A stretch of DNA of 64,000 bases from Streptomyces sp. NBC_00663 (lineage in GTDB: Bacteria; Actinomycetota; Actinomycetes; Streptomycetales; Streptomycetaceae): the NCBI RefSeq assembly GCF_036226885.1, contig NZ_CP109027.1:3100001-3164000 (forward strand). Reading direction: 5' to 3'. The notes under the pieces are model-generated. The model had not been told where the DNA came from and searched no databases. It was given only the letters and a program-made list of their open reading frames with translations. Positions 9,059 to 23,553 of the stretch are shown here, one piece after another. A program made the translations under genes and the position numbers. Numbering within the stretch: position 1 is the stretch's first letter; every line of letters begins with the position of its first letter.

Positions 9059-9808
9059 ATGCTTCTTCACGACACCGCGCTCATCTACGGCCGCTATATG
9101 CGCCAGTCCCTGCGCTCGCGCTTCGCGCTGCTCTTCGGCGTGCTGATGCCGCTGCTCTACCTGCTCTTCTTCGGCCCCCTCCTGACCGATCTGCCGCTCG
9201 GCGGACAGGGCAGTTCCTGGCAGGTCCTGGTGCCCGGACTGCTCCTCCAACTCGGGCTGTTCGGGGCCCTGTTCGCCGGGTTCATGATCATCCTGGAGAA
9301 GGGGGCGGGCATCGTCGACCGGATGCGGGTCACGCCCGTCAGCCGGCTCGGGCTGCTGCTCGGCAGGGTGCTGCGGGACGCGACCGTCTTCGTCTTCCAG
9401 GCGGTGCTGCTGGTGCTGGCCGCGCTGGTGATGGGGCTCAGGGCGCCGCTCGCCGGCATCCTGATCGGCTTCGCCTTCGTCGGACTGCTCACGGTCTCGC
9501 TCGCCTCGCTGTCCTACGCGGTGGCGATGAAGGTCCGCACACCCCAGGAGTTCGGTCCGCTCATCAACGCCGTGTCGATGCCCTCGATGCTGCTGTCCGG
9601 GCTGATGCTCCCGATGACCCTCGGCCCCGCCTGGCTGGACGTCCTGTCCCACTTCATGCCGTTCCGCTATCTGGTGGACGCGATGCGGGACGCGTACGTC
9701 GGTGAGTACACGACGGCCCACATGGCGTACGGCGTCCTGGTCGCCCTCGGCTTCTCGGCGCTCGCCGTGACAGTGGGCACACGCGTCTTCCGGACGGCCG
9801 GAGCGTAA
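9059..9808 (+). CDS. ABC-2 type permease, partner of the preceding ATPase
   Basis: A 249-residue integral membrane protein with six predicted hydrophobic segments, starting around RFALLFGVLMPLLYLLFFGP. It has the ABC-2 features MPSMLLSGLMLPMTLGPAWL and SHFMPFRYLVDAMRD near the C-terminus, typical of DrrB-like permeases. It lies in an operon with the ATPase at 8263-9045. Confidence 0.92.
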   Translation: MLLHDTALIYGRYMRQSLRSRFALLFGVLMPLLYLLFFGPLLTDLPLGGQGSSWQVLVPGLLLQLGLFGALFAGFMIILEKGAGIVDRMRVTPVSRLGLLLGRVLRDATVFVFQAVLLVLAALVMGLRAPLAGILIGFAFVGLLTVSLASLSYAVAMKVRTPQEFGPLINAVSMPSMLLSGLMLPMTLGPAWLDVLSHFMPFRYLVDAMRDAYVGEYTTAHMAYGVLVALGFSALAVTVGTRVFRTAGA

Positions 9809-9821
9809 CTAGGCTGGTCGC

Positions 9822-10394
9822 ATGGTCAATCTGACGCGCATCTACACCAGGACCGGCGACCAGGGCACCACCGCCCTCGGCGACATGAGCAGGGTCGCCA
9901 AGACCGACCTGCGGATCTCGGCGTACGCCGACGCCAACGAGGCGAACGCGGTGATCGGGACGGCGATCGCGCTGGGCGGGCTCGCCGAGGAGGTCGTGAA
10001 GGTGCTCACGCGCGTCCAGAACGACCTGTTCGACGTCGGCGCCGACCTGTCCACGCCCGTCGTCGAGAACCCGGAGTTCCCGCCGCTGCGGGTCGAGCAG
10101 TTCTACATCGACAAGCTGGAAGCCGACTGCGACCACTTCAACGAGCAGTTGGAGAAGCTGCGGTCCTTCATCCTGCCCGGCGGGACGCCTGGTGCCGCCC
10201 TGCTGCACCAGGCCTGCACGGTCGTACGGCGCGCCGAGCGCTCCACCTGGGCGGCGCTGGAGGTCCACGGTGAGGTGATGAACCCGCTCACCGCGACCTA
10301 CCTCAACCGCCTGTCGGACCTGCTGTTCATCCTCGCCCGCACCGCCAACAAGGACGTCGGTGACGTGCTGTGGGTGCCCGGCGGGGAGCGTTGA
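9822..10394 (+). CDS. cob(I)alamin adenosyltransferase, PduO type
   Basis: A 190-residue ATP:cob(I)alamin adenosyltransferase that makes adenosylcobalamin. The N-terminal ATP-binding motif IYTRTGDQGTTALGDMSR is diagnostic, as are YADANEANAVIG, FILPGGTPGAALLHQACTV and VRRAERS. LNRLSDLLFILAR closes the family pattern. It starts 13 bp after the ABC permease, so it may be co-transcribed with the exporter, although the functions have no obvious link. Adenosylcobalamin would serve methylmalonyl-CoA mutase and ribonucleotide reductase elsewhere in the genome. Confidence 0.94.
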   Translation: MVNLTRIYTRTGDQGTTALGDMSRVAKTDLRISAYADANEANAVIGTAIALGGLAEEVVKVLTRVQNDLFDVGADLSTPVVENPEFPPLRVEQFYIDKLEADCDHFNEQLEKLRSFILPGGTPGAALLHQACTVVRRAERSTWAALEVHGEVMNPLTATYLNRLSDLLFILARTANKDVGDVLWVPGGER

Positions 10395-10399
10395 CGGCG

Positions 10400-10933
10400 T
10401 TAACGCTCGCGCTTGGGAAACAGCGTGTAGCTGCCGGCGATGACCACGTTGATGCCGACCACCCAGAGCATGCGCTGCTGCCACGCCTGGAGCGAATCGG
10501 TGTCGCCGGCGCCTCCGACGTACCAGATCGCGGCCTGCAACAGGGCCATGGCGACCACCGCGGCGGCGATCCAGCGGCCCGCGACCCTCCACTCGTGGAC
10601 GGCGCGGGCCGTGCCGTACTTCGGCGGCCGCACCGGCGGCGGGCCGCCCGCGAAGCGGTGGGCGAACTGGGCGTCGGCCCAGCGGATCGTGGAGTGGCCG
10701 AGCCCCACGGTGAAGCCGATGTAGACAGCGGCCAGCCCGTGCTTCCAGTCGGGTTCCGCCCCGTTGCGGAGGTCCACCGCCGTAACGGTGAACAACACCA
10801 ACTCCAGCAAAGGCTCGCACAGCAGCAGGGCTAGCCCGGTACGCGGCATCTTCAGCACGTACCGGAAGGCCAGCCCGGCGGCCAGTAGCGCCCAGAACGC
10901 CACCTCGCAGGCGATGATCAAGGCGACCAGCAC
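10400..10933 (-). CDS. integral membrane protein of unknown function
   Basis: This encodes 177 residues with four or five hydrophobic segments (LVALIIACEVAFWALLAAGL near the start, GRWIAAAVVAMALLQAAIWYV and MLWVVGINVVIAGSYTLF near the end). The cytoplasmic tail is FPKRER. The GTG start at 10933 is preceded by GAGGAG at a good distance. It is divergent from the chiS kinase and convergent with the adenosyltransferase. I do not recognise a functional family. Confidence 0.8.
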   Translation of the reverse strand: MLVALIIACEVAFWALLAAGLAFRYVLKMPRTGLALLLCEPLLELVLFTVTAVDLRNGAEPDWKHGLAAVYIGFTVGLGHSTIRWADAQFAHRFAGGPPPVRPPKYGTARAVHEWRVAGRWIAAAVVAMALLQAAIWYVGGAGDTDSLQAWQQRMLWVVGINVVIAGSYTLFPKRER

Positions 10934-11094
10934 GGCTCGCTCCTCACAGAAAAGTCCGTCACCCCTCCAGGCTCGGGCCTCGATCCCCCGCCTTCCTCGT
11001 CGTCACCGACGAACTCGCCGTACATCGAAAGATGCAGTCCAGGACCGTCCCCGGGGATCAGGCGGGCGGCGCGGCGGCCGTGTTTCATGGGGAC

Positions 11095-12264
11095 ATGGCT
11101 GTACGACTCCCCCGCCCGCACCGCTTCGACGTGTACGTCGCGGCCGGCGGGCTGCTCGGCGGCCTGCTGCTCGTGCTGCTGGGGCTCGGCACCCGGCGCT
11201 CCGACGACCCGATCACCCTCTTCGACGGCCCCTGGCCGGTACTGCTGCCGCTCACCGTGCTGGCCGGCTGCGAACTGCTGCGCCGCACGGCACCCCGCGC
11301 GGCCCTGCTCACCGGCACGGCCGCGATCTGCGCGGACCTGACCACGCAGGGCAGCCTGGCGTCGGTGCTGATGTTCACCGACCTCGTCTACGCGGCCGTC
11401 CTGTACGGCCCGCTCGCCTCGGCCCGCCGCATCCAGTGGATCACCGGTCTGCTCACCGTGGTCGCGACGCTGGTGCCGTTCGCGGTGTGGCGGGTGCCGG
11501 AGGCGCTGCTGATCGGTGTGGTCGTCGGCGTCGTGGCGTACGGGCCCGCCGCCACCGGCTGGATCGTCCGCAACCACCGTGACGCCGCCGAGGCCGCCCG
11601 CCTGCGCGCCGAACAGACCGCGCTGCTCGCCGAGATGGACCGCAGCCAGGCCGTCGTCGCCGAACGCGCCCGGATGGCGAGGGAGTTGCACGACATGGTC
11701 GCCAACCACCTCTCCGCGATCGCGATCCACTCCACCGCCGCGCTGTCGCTGGACGACCCGAAGACCTCCACGGAGGCCCTCGGTGTCATCCGTGAGAACA
11801 GCGTCAAGGGGCTGGCGGAGATGCGCCGGCTGATCGGCATCCTGCGCGACGGTGACGAACAGCCGAGCGCGGTCCCGACCCTCGACGGCCTCACCGCCCT
11901 CGTCGAGGACGCCCGCACCAACGGCCTCGACGTCACGCTGGACTCCGGGCCCGGCACGACCGTGCCCGCCCCCGTCGAGCTGGCCGCCTACCGCATCGTC
12001 CAGGAGTCCCTGACCAACGCGCTCAAGCACGCCTGCCCCGGCCGGGTCACCGTCACCCTGGCCCGGCGGGACGGTTCGCTGGACGTGCGGGTGAGCAGCC
12101 CGTACGGCCACCGGGAGGGCCCGAGAGCCCGCGGTTCCGGCGCGGGTCTGATCGGGATGCGGGAGCGGGTCGCGCTGCTGGGCGGCACGTTCGAGGCCGG
12201 TCCCGAGGGCACCCTGTGGGCCGTACGCGCCACCCTCCCCCTCACCGATGGAGACCCCGCATGA
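11095..12264 (+). CDS. chiS: sensor histidine kinase of the chitinase system
   Basis: A 389-residue kinase with several N-terminal membrane helices (about residues 15-150) and no large extracellular domain. The HisKA_3 dimerisation box reads ERARMARELHDMVANHLSAI with the phospho-His in ELHD. The ATPase has AYRIVQESLTNALKHA and SGAGLIGMRERVALLGG. It overlaps the response regulator gene by ATGA, so the two are translationally coupled. The order kinase, regulator, GH18 chitinase matches chiS-chiR-chiC described in Streptomyces; the symbol follows that synteny. ATG at 11095 is used because the upstream extension lacks membrane character. Confidence 0.85.
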   Translation: MAVRLPRPHRFDVYVAAGGLLGGLLLVLLGLGTRRSDDPITLFDGPWPVLLPLTVLAGCELLRRTAPRAALLTGTAAICADLTTQGSLASVLMFTDLVYAAVLYGPLASARRIQWITGLLTVVATLVPFAVWRVPEALLIGVVVGVVAYGPAATGWIVRNHRDAAEAARLRAEQTALLAEMDRSQAVVAERARMARELHDMVANHLSAIAIHSTAALSLDDPKTSTEALGVIRENSVKGLAEMRRLIGILRDGDEQPSAVPTLDGLTALVEDARTNGLDVTLDSGPGTTVPAPVELAAYRIVQESLTNALKHACPGRVTVTLARRDGSLDVRVSSPYGHREGPRARGSGAGLIGMRERVALLGGTFEAGPEGTLWAVRATLPLTDGDPA

Positions 12265-12902
12265 TTCGTGTGCTCGTCGCCGAGGACCAGTCCGCCGTCC
12301 GTGCCGGGCTCGTCCTCATCCTGCGCAGCGCCCCGGACATCGAGGTGGTCGGCGAGGCCGCCGACGGGGAGCAGGCGGTGGCACTGGCCCGGGAGGTGCG
12401 GCCGGACCTGGTCCTGATGGATGTGCAGATGCCGCGTCTGGACGGGGTGTCGGCGACCCGGAAGGTCACGGAGGAGGGGCTCGCGGACGTCCTCGTGCTG
12501 ACCACCTTCGACCTCGACGAGTATGTGTTCGGGGCACTGCGGGCGGGCGCGGCCGGGTTCCTGCTGAAGAACACGGAGGCGAAGGACCTCGTCGAGGCCG
12601 TCCGCACGGTGGCCCGCGGGGAGGGGATCGTGGCCCCGGCCGTCACCCGGCGGCTGATCGCCGAGTTCGCGGCGAAGCCCGTACGGCGGTCGAGCGCGGA
12701 CCCAGCCGTCCTGGACGCCCTCACCCGCCGTGAACGCGAGGTCCTGTCCTGCCTCGGCGAGGGGCTGTCCAACGCGGACATCGCGGGACGCCTCGACATG
12801 GCGGAGGCGACGGTAAAGACGCACGTCAGCCGCCTTCTGGGCAAGCTGGAGCTGCGGAGCCGGGTGCAAGCGGCCGTCCTCGCGCAGGAGTTGGGTGTCT
12901 GA
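12261..12902 (+). CDS. chiR: NarL/LuxR-type response regulator of the chitinase system
   Basis: A 213-residue regulator. The receiver domain (residues 1-120) has VLVAEDQ, the phospho-Asp in LVLMDVQMPRLDG and the Lys in FLLKN. The C-terminal LuxR helix-turn-helix reads LTRREREVLSCLGEGLSNADIAGRLDMAEATVKTHVSRLL, shown here only to place the domain near residues 150-190. ATG at 12261 overlaps the kinase stop. It lies directly upstream of the chitinase gene, whose promoter holds a 12-bp direct repeat that is the likely target of this protein. Confidence 0.9.
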   Translation: MIRVLVAEDQSAVRAGLVLILRSAPDIEVVGEAADGEQAVALAREVRPDLVLMDVQMPRLDGVSATRKVTEEGLADVLVLTTFDLDEYVFGALRAGAAGFLLKNTEAKDLVEAVRTVARGEGIVAPAVTRRLIAEFAAKPVRRSSADPAVLDALTRREREVLSCLGEGLSNADIAGRLDMAEATVKTHVSRLLGKLELRSRVQAAVLAQELGV

Positions 12903-12919
12903 GCGGTTGCATACGAGAG

Positions 12920-12961
12920 TGGTCCAGACCTATTGACCCGTGGTCCAGACCTTTCTATTCT
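12920..12961 (+). promoter_or_regulatory. chitinase promoter with twin 12-bp direct repeat
   Basis: TGGTCCAGACCT occurs at 12920-12931 and again at 12941-12952. This is the direct repeat known from Streptomyces chitinase promoters, and the repeat overlaps DasR-like half sites. TTGACC at 12933-12938 and TATTCT at 12956-12961 are 17 bp apart and make a good -35/-10 pair, so one repeat precedes -35 and the other fills the spacer. Binding there would block or modulate RNA polymerase. Confidence 0.88.
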
Positions 12962-13020
12962 CGCGGCACCGTGGGCACGAAGGCTCAGTCGTGCCCCCAT
13001 CCCCGAGAAGGAGGCGCGGT

Positions 13021-14850
<1,830 letters not shown>

Positions 14851-14861
14851 CGGTACCCGTA

Positions 14862-15308
14862 CTACGCGACATTGACGCGCTGACCGGGCGGGGCTGCCTC
14901 AAGCCACGCGAGAAAACCGGTCAGCGCGTCTTCGCTCATGGCGAGCTCCAGGCGCGTGCCCCGGTGGAGACAGGTGAGGACGACGGCGTCGGAGAGCAGC
15001 GCCAGCTCCTCCTCGCCCTCGGGGAGACGGCGGCCGGCGACCTCGATCGCGGCGCGCTCCAGGACGCGGCGCGGGCGGTAGGCGTAGGAGAAGACGCGGT
15101 ACCACTCGATACGGTCACCGTTGTAGCGGGCTACGCCATAGCTCCAGCCTTTGCCGCTGGTGTCGGTTTTCTCCGGGACGTCCCAGCGCAGGGAACAGTC
15201 GAAGGTGCCGCCCGAGCGCTGGATCAGTCTGCGGCGCAGGCCGAAGACGAACAGGCCCAGGACCACCAGGGCGACCACGATTCCGCACACAGTCAGAGCG
15301 AGGACCAT
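14862..15308 (-). CDS. DUF2550 membrane-anchored protein next to the atp operon
   Basis: A 148-residue protein with one N-terminal membrane helix (VLALTVCGIVVALVVLGLFV) followed by FGLRRRLIQRSGGTFDCSLRW, the recognisable DUF2550 pattern. ATG at 15308 is favoured over the GTG at 15314 because AGGAGG lies 9 nt before the ATG but only 3 nt before the GTG. It follows atpC in the same direction after a hairpin. The family is restricted to actinobacteria and sits beside atpC in many; its role is unknown. Confidence 0.85.
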   Translation of the reverse strand: MVLALTVCGIVVALVVLGLFVFGLRRRLIQRSGGTFDCSLRWDVPEKTDTSGKGWSYGVARYNGDRIEWYRVFSYAYRPRRVLERAAIEVAGRRLPEGEEELALLSDAVVLTCLHRGTRLELAMSEDALTGFLAWLEAAPPGQRVNVA

Positions 15309-15364
15309 CGACACCGACCTCCTCGTCTACTCGGTAACGGAATGGAAAAAACATCCACATTTGC

Positions 15365-15412
15365 CTCAGCCGCGACCGGGGCCGGATTTCTCCGGTCCCA
15401 GCCGCGGCTGAG
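15365..15412 (-). terminator. terminator-like hairpin after atpC
   Basis: CTCAGCCGCG pairs with CGCGGCTGAG, extended by imperfect pairing of ACCGGGGCCGG with CCGGTCCC around a short loop. A T run (6 Ts) follows on the minus strand. It would end or attenuate the ATP synthase transcript before the DUF2550 gene. Confidence 0.7.
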
Positions 15413-15436
15413 TGACGTCATACGGTCTCGCGCAGG

Positions 15437-15811
15437 CTAGCGCGTCGCCGCCGCACGGATGCGTACGTCGGCGCGACGCTCGGCGGCGGCGTCACCCTCC
15501 GCCTTCGCGCGCTCCAGCTCCCGCTCGGCGCGCTGGACATCGATCTCGTCCGACAGCTCGGCGATCTCGGCCAGCAGCGACAGCTTGTTGTCCGCGAACG
15601 AGATGAAACCGCCGTGCACAGCGGCGACGACCGTTCCACCATCACTCGTACGGATGGTCACCGGGCCCGACTCCAGCACACCGAGCAGCGGCTGGTGACC
15701 GGGCATGACGCCGATGTCGCCGGACGTGGTGCGCGCGACGACCAGGGTGGCCTCGCCGGACCAGACCTCTCGGTCGGCCGCGACCAGCGCGACGTGCAGC
15801 TCAGCAGCCAA
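15437..15811 (-). CDS. atpC: ATP synthase F1 epsilon subunit
   Basis: This encodes 124 residues, the usual length in Streptomyces. The beta-sandwich domain contains DREVWSGEATLVVARTTSG, then GVMPGHQPLLGVLESG, and the C-terminal helices are rich in Glu, Arg and Ala. A rare TTG start at 15811 (LAAELHVALVAADRE) is chosen because GAGGAG lies 5 nt before it and this gives the family N-terminus. The subunit is part of the central stalk and inhibits ATP hydrolysis. It is separated from atpD by 133 bp containing a hairpin. Confidence 0.95.
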   Translation of the reverse strand: MAAELHVALVAADREVWSGEATLVVARTTSGDIGVMPGHQPLLGVLESGPVTIRTSDGGTVVAAVHGGFISFADNKLSLLAEIAELSDEIDVQRAERELERAKAEGDAAAERRADVRIRAAATR

Positions 15812-15878
15812 GGTGGCTCCTCGGGTCACCACCCGGCTGTTCGGCCGGGTGTTGGTTACAAGTCTAGTAGGCGTGAAA

Positions 15879-15906
15879 GAGGGGGCGGGACGTGCCCCGC
15901 CCCCTC
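15879..15906 (-). terminator. GC hairpin between atpD and atpC
   Basis: GAGGGGGCGGG and CCCGCCCCCTC form an 11-bp perfect stem around 6 nt. It sits in the only sizeable gap between the F1 genes and could attenuate or stabilise mRNA ends, setting the amount of epsilon relative to beta. No T tract follows. Confidence 0.6.
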
Positions 15907-15944
15907 AGGTGTGAGCCGCAGGGCTCACTTCGAACTCAGTGAGT

Positions 15945-18295
<2,351 letters not shown>

Positions 18296-18316
18296 GAGTC
18301 AGGTCCCTTCCTTACG

Positions 18317-19906
18317 TCACTTGGCGGCGGCCGGAGCGTCCTCGCCGAGAAGCTTTCCGTCCGAGGTCTCGAACTGCTTCTTGAACTCGGCGATCGCGTC
18401 GGCAACAGCGGTGAGGGTGTCGTCCGACATCTTGCCGCCCTCCTTGATGGAGGTCATGAGGCCCTGCTCCTTGCGGTGCAGGTACTCAAGCAGCTCCTTC
18501 TCGAAGCGGCGGATGTCGGCGACCGGGACGTCGTCCATCTTGCCGGTGGTACCGGCCCACACGGAGACGACCTGGTCCTCGGTCGGCATCGGCTGGTACT
18601 GCGGCTGCTTGAGCAGCTCGACCAGACGCTGACCACGCTCCAGCTGGGACTTCGACGCGGCGTCCAGGTCGGAACCGAAGGCGGCGAACGCCTCCAGCTC
18701 GCGGTACTGGGCCAGGTCGAGGCGCAGTCGGCCGGAGACCTGCTTCATCGCCTTGTGCTGCGCGGAACCACCGACTCGGGAGACGGAGATACCGACGTTC
18801 AGCGCGGGGCGCTGACCGGCGTTGAACAGGTCCGACTCCAGGAAGCACTGGCCGTCGGTGATGGAGATGACGTTGGTCGGGATGAACGCGGAGACGTCGT
18901 TGGCCTTCGTCTCGACGATCGGCAGACCCGTCATCGAACCGGCGCCCAGGTCGTCGGAGAGCTTCGCGCAGCGCTCAAGGAGACGGGAGTGCAGGTAGAA
19001 GACGTCACCCGGGTAGGCCTCACGCCCCGGCGGGCGGCGCAGCAGCAGGGACACGGCGCGGTAGGCGTCGGCCTGCTTCGAGAGGTCGTCGAAGATGATG
19101 AGGACGTGCTTGCCCTCGTACATCCACTGCTGACCGATGGCCGAACCGGTGTACGGCGCCAGGTACTTGAAGCCGGCCGGGTCGGACGCCGGGGCGGCGA
19201 CGATGGTCGTGTACTCCAGCGCGCCGGCCTCTTCGAGGGCGCCACGCACGGAGGCGATGGTCGAACCCTTCTGACCGATGGCGACGTAGACGCAGCGGAC
19301 CTGCTTCGACGGGTCGCCGGAGCGCCAGTTGTCGCGCTGGTTGATGATCGTGTCGACGGCCAGGGCGGTCTTGCCGGTCTGGCGGTCACCGATGATCAGC
19401 TGACGCTGGCCACGGCCGATCGGGGTCATCGCGTCGACGGCCTTGTAGCCGGTCTCCATCGGCTCGTGCACCGACTTACGGGCCATGACGCCCGGAGCCT
19501 GAAGCTCAAGGGCGCGACGACCGCTGGTCTCGATCTCGCCGAGGCCGTCGATCGGGTTGCCGAGCGGGTCGACGACGCGGCCGAGGTAGCCCTCGCCGAC
19601 GGCCACGGAGAGGACCTCACCGGTACGCGTGACCGGCTGACCCTCCTCGACGCCGCTGAACTCGCCGAGGATGACGGTACCGATCTCGCGCTCTTCGAGG
19701 TTGAGCGCAAGACCGAGGGTGCCGTCCTCGAACTTCAGCAGTTCGTTGGCCATGGCCGAGGGCAGACCCTCGACCTTCGCGATGCCGTCGCCGGCAAGGG
19801 TGACCGTACCGACCTCCTCGCGCGAGGCCGCGTCCGGCTTGTACGACTGGACGAAGTTCTCCAGCGCGTCCCGGATCTCCTCCGGCCGGATCGTGAGCTC
19901 CGCCAT
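18317..19906 (-). CDS. atpA: ATP synthase F1 alpha subunit
   Basis: This encodes 529 residues starting [15 protein letters not shown]. The non-catalytic nucleotide site has Walker [14 protein letters not shown]; the conserved [10 protein letters not shown] and [14 protein letters not shown] stretches follow. ATG at 19906 is preferred to the longer frame (to 19981) because AGGGAA lies six bases upstream and the family N-terminus starts there. It is the third F1 gene in the operon. Confidence 0.98.
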   Translation of the reverse strand: MAELTIRPEEIRDALENFVQSYKPDAASREEVGTVTLAGDGIAKVEGLPSAMANELLKFEDGTLGLALNLEEREIGTVILGEFSGVEEGQPVTRTGEVLSVAVGEGYLGRVVDPLGNPIDGLGEIETSGRRALELQAPGVMARKSVHEPMETGYKAVDAMTPIGRGQRQLIIGDRQTGKTALAVDTIINQRDNWRSGDPSKQVRCVYVAIGQKGSTIASVRGALEEAGALEYTTIVAAPASDPAGFKYLAPYTGSAIGQQWMYEGKHVLIIFDDLSKQADAYRAVSLLLRRPPGREAYPGDVFYLHSRLLERCAKLSDDLGAGSMTGLPIVETKANDVSAFIPTNVISITDGQCFLESDLFNAGQRPALNVGISVSRVGGSAQHKAMKQVSGRLRLDLAQYRELEAFAAFGSDLDAASKSQLERGQRLVELLKQPQYQPMPTEDQVVSVWAGTTGKMDDVPVADIRRFEKELLEYLHRKEQGLMTSIKEGGKMSDDTLTAVADAIAEFKKQFETSDGKLLGEDAPAAAK

Positions 19907-20032
19907 CTGGGTTCCCTGCTCTCCTTGTTGGGCCCGAAGTTTCACTTTGGGGGTCTGGGGGCGACCCCCAGGATTCTTCATGTACGGCCCAACCAGGGCC
20001 GTCGTAAGTACGTACTGCTATGAAGTTGCTGC

Positions 20033-20848
20033 TCAGCCCGCCAGGCGGCGGCCGGCGTCCTCGATGCGGTCCGCGATGGAGCCGTTGATGACCTCGTCGC
20101 CGACCTGCACCCGGATACCGCCGAGAACCTCGGGGTCCACGTCGATGTTCAGGTGGACCGGGTGGCCGTAGAGCTTCCCGAGTGCGGCGCCCAGGCGCTG
20201 CTTCTGCGCGTCGCTCAGCGGTACCGCCGAGGTGACGACGGCGACCAGACGGTTGCGTCGGTCCGCGGCGAGCTTGGACAGGGACTCCAGTCCCGCTTCC
20301 AGGCTACGTCCCCGCGGCGCGGTCACAAGACGCGTCACCAGACGCTCGGTGGCAGCGTCGGCGCGACCGCCGAGCAGGCTGCGCAGCAGCTCGCCCTTGG
20401 CCGAACCGGTCGCGGCGCGGTCGGTCAGCGCGGCCCGCAGCTCGGTGTTCGAGGCGACGATCCGGCCGAACCGGAACAGCTCGTCCTCCACGTCGTCGAG
20501 CGCGCCGGACTGCTGCGCGGCGGTGAGGTCGGCGAGAACCGCCAGCTCCTCAAGGGCGTCCACCAGGTCACGCGACTGCGACCAGCGGGAGCGCACCATG
20601 CCGGACACCAGGTCCGCGGTCTCGCCGCCGACCTGGCCGCCCAGGAGACGCCGGGCCAGTTCGGCCTTGGCCTCGCCGGCCTGCGCCGGGTCGGTCAGGA
20701 CCCGACGCAGCGACACCTCGCGGTCGAGCAGCGCGGTGACGGCGGCCAGTTCCTCGGCGAGCGTGCGGGCGCTCACGGACGTGTTGTCCGTCAGCGCGTC
20801 CAGACGCTCACGTGCGGCTGCCAGGGCCTCGCGGCTCGCTCCGTTCAT
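20033..20848 (-). CDS. atpH: ATP synthase delta subunit, long Streptomyces form
   Basis: A 271-residue delta subunit, about 90 residues longer than the E. coli protein, as normal in Streptomyces. The C-terminal part carries the OSCP signature (VVTSAVPLSDAQKQRLGAAL and IDVDPEVLGGIRVQVGDEVI). It joins F1 to the peripheral stalk. The start overlaps the atpF stop by four bases (ATGA). In mycobacteria delta is fused to a b-like subunit; here the two are separate. Confidence 0.96.
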   Translation of the reverse strand: MNGASREALAAARERLDALTDNTSVSARTLAEELAAVTALLDREVSLRRVLTDPAQAGEAKAELARRLLGGQVGGETADLVSGMVRSRWSQSRDLVDALEELAVLADLTAAQQSGALDDVEDELFRFGRIVASNTELRAALTDRAATGSAKGELLRSLLGGRADAATERLVTRLVTAPRGRSLEAGLESLSKLAADRRNRLVAVVTSAVPLSDAQKQRLGAALGKLYGHPVHLNIDVDPEVLGGIRVQVGDEVINGSIADRIEDAGRRLAG

Positions 20849-21396
20849 CGCGCGGCCTCGGCCTTCTCCTCGAGCTCGTCGAGGAAGCGGTCGATCACGC
20901 GGGACTGCCGGGCGTGGTCCTCGAGGGACTCACCGACGAGCTTGCCGGCCAGGTCGGTGGCGAGCTTGCCGACGTCCTGGCGCAGCGCGGACGAGGCGGC
21001 CTTGCGGTCGGCCTCGATCTGGGCGTGACCGGCGGCGACGATCTCCTCACGCTGCCGCTGGCCTTCCGCGCGCATCTCGGCGATGAGCGTGGCGCCCTGC
21101 TCCTGTGCCTCCTGGCGCAGGCGCGCGGCCTCGTGGCGGGCCTCGGCGAGCTGTGCCTTGTACTGCTCAAGGACGCTCTGGGCCTCGGTCTGTGCGGCCT
21201 CGGCCTTCTCGATACCGCCCTCGATGGCCTCGCGCCGCTCTTCCAGAACCTTGTTGATGGTCGGGAGGAGCTTCTTGGCGAGGAAGCCGAAGACGATGAC
21301 GAAGGCGATCAGGCCGATGACGAGCTCCGGCCACGGCGGAATGAGGGGATTCTCCTTCTCCGCCTCGGCCGCCAGCTGAACCAGTGCGTGGTTCAC
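20845..21396 (-). CDS. atpF: ATP synthase F0 b subunit
   Basis: This encodes 183 residues with one N-terminal membrane helix (PELVIGLIAFVIVFGFLAKKL) and a long charged coiled-coil rich in Glu, Ala, Gln and Arg that forms the peripheral stalk. It overlaps atpH by four bases. Confidence 0.97.
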   Translation of the reverse strand: MNHALVQLAAEAEKENPLIPPWPELVIGLIAFVIVFGFLAKKLLPTINKVLEERREAIEGGIEKAEAAQTEAQSVLEQYKAQLAEARHEAARLRQEAQEQGATLIAEMRAEGQRQREEIVAAGHAQIEADRKAASSALRQDVGKLATDLAGKLVGESLEDHARQSRVIDRFLDELEEKAEAAR

Positions 21397-21439
21397 ATCA
21401 GTGCCTTTCGTCTAATTACGGTTGGTCGCTTGGTTCGTC

Positions 21440-22580
<1,141 letters not shown>

Positions 22581-22811
22581 CGCGGGCTCCTTCATCGTGG
22601 CGCATAGGTACGGCAACCTCGTTGTGTCGGCGCGGCGCAGGGCCGCGGTTCGGCACGGGACTGGTGTTACGGATGTGGGGGCGGCTGGGGGGCATCTCGC
22701 CTCGCGAGTGAGATTGAGCAGGCGTCAGCTCAGATGCCCGCGCCCGCGATGCCGCAGTTGGCACCGGACGATAGCAGGACTTCTCGTGCGCCTTTATCCC
22801 GCCCCTACCCC

Positions 22812-23243
22812 TCACGACGAGTGCCCCGTTTTTTCGGGCTTGTCGCCCGAATCGGGTTCTACGTAGAGGATCTTGGACTTCATGTGTGCACGTGTCTGTG
22901 CGGCGATCCACGCGAGGGTGCCGGCGACAAGAGTCAGTGCGAAAGCCTTGGGGTTGAACAACGTCGTGTTCTTGAAAACCGCGACGAAGACGAACAGCAG
23001 CAGGATCTGAGCCGCGTAGAGCATCAGGCCCATCGCCTGGAACAGGTGCGGAAGCGATTTGGCAGTGCGCTGCAAGACGTAGAGACCGATTCCCATGAAG
23101 AGGATCACGATCAGCGTCGCGACGCCGGCCCCGATCGCCCCTTTGCCGCCGGCGACCACACCACTGACGACGGCGGCAATCGCGCCGACGGCAGCTGTGG
23201 GCACAGCAGCCTGGGCCAGGATCCGGACGTCGTTGGACGGCAT
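22812..23243 (-). CDS. atpI: ATP synthase protein I
   Basis: A 143-residue membrane protein with four hydrophobic segments, first gene of the ATP synthase operon. Subunit I helps assemble the c-ring in some bacteria and is not part of the finished enzyme. The 231-bp gap to atpB shows no gene. Confidence 0.85.
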   Translation of the reverse strand: MPSNDVRILAQAAVPTAAVGAIAAVVSGVVAGGKGAIGAGVATLIVILFMGIGLYVLQRTAKSLPHLFQAMGLMLYAAQILLLFVFVAVFKNTTLFNPKAFALTLVAGTLAWIAAQTRAHMKSKILYVEPDSGDKPEKTGHSS

Positions 23244-23553
23244 GGCGGCAACTCCGCTTTCAAAGGGGGAAGGGGTGTCGTCATGGACGAGCGTAGTCCC
23301 GGGTCGAGAGGGGACCTCACACCAATGGACCGTCGCACTACGGTCCTTCGGCTCTACCCCGGGTTCTCGTGAACCGTATCACAAACTATTTGATGAGGTC
23401 TTTACCTGGTTGGTGTGCTCGCTGTCACACATGAGAGTGACAGTGCGCGTCTGTGCAAGAACACGGCCAACATGTCTGGTATTGGGGTGCTTTGCACCCC
23501 CAACTCACTCCCACGACTTGGCAATGCTCTAGTCAGATTCTTACCTTGCCGCG
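23244..23553. other. 310-bp gap upstream of atpI; no gene seen
   Basis: This must hold the atp operon promoter on the minus strand and the end of the transferase transcript. A hairpin GGGGTGC-TTT-GCACCCC at 23484-23500 is the likely terminator for the gene ending at 23554. The part next to atpI is relatively AT-rich, but I cannot fix the promoter hexamers. Confidence 0.6.
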
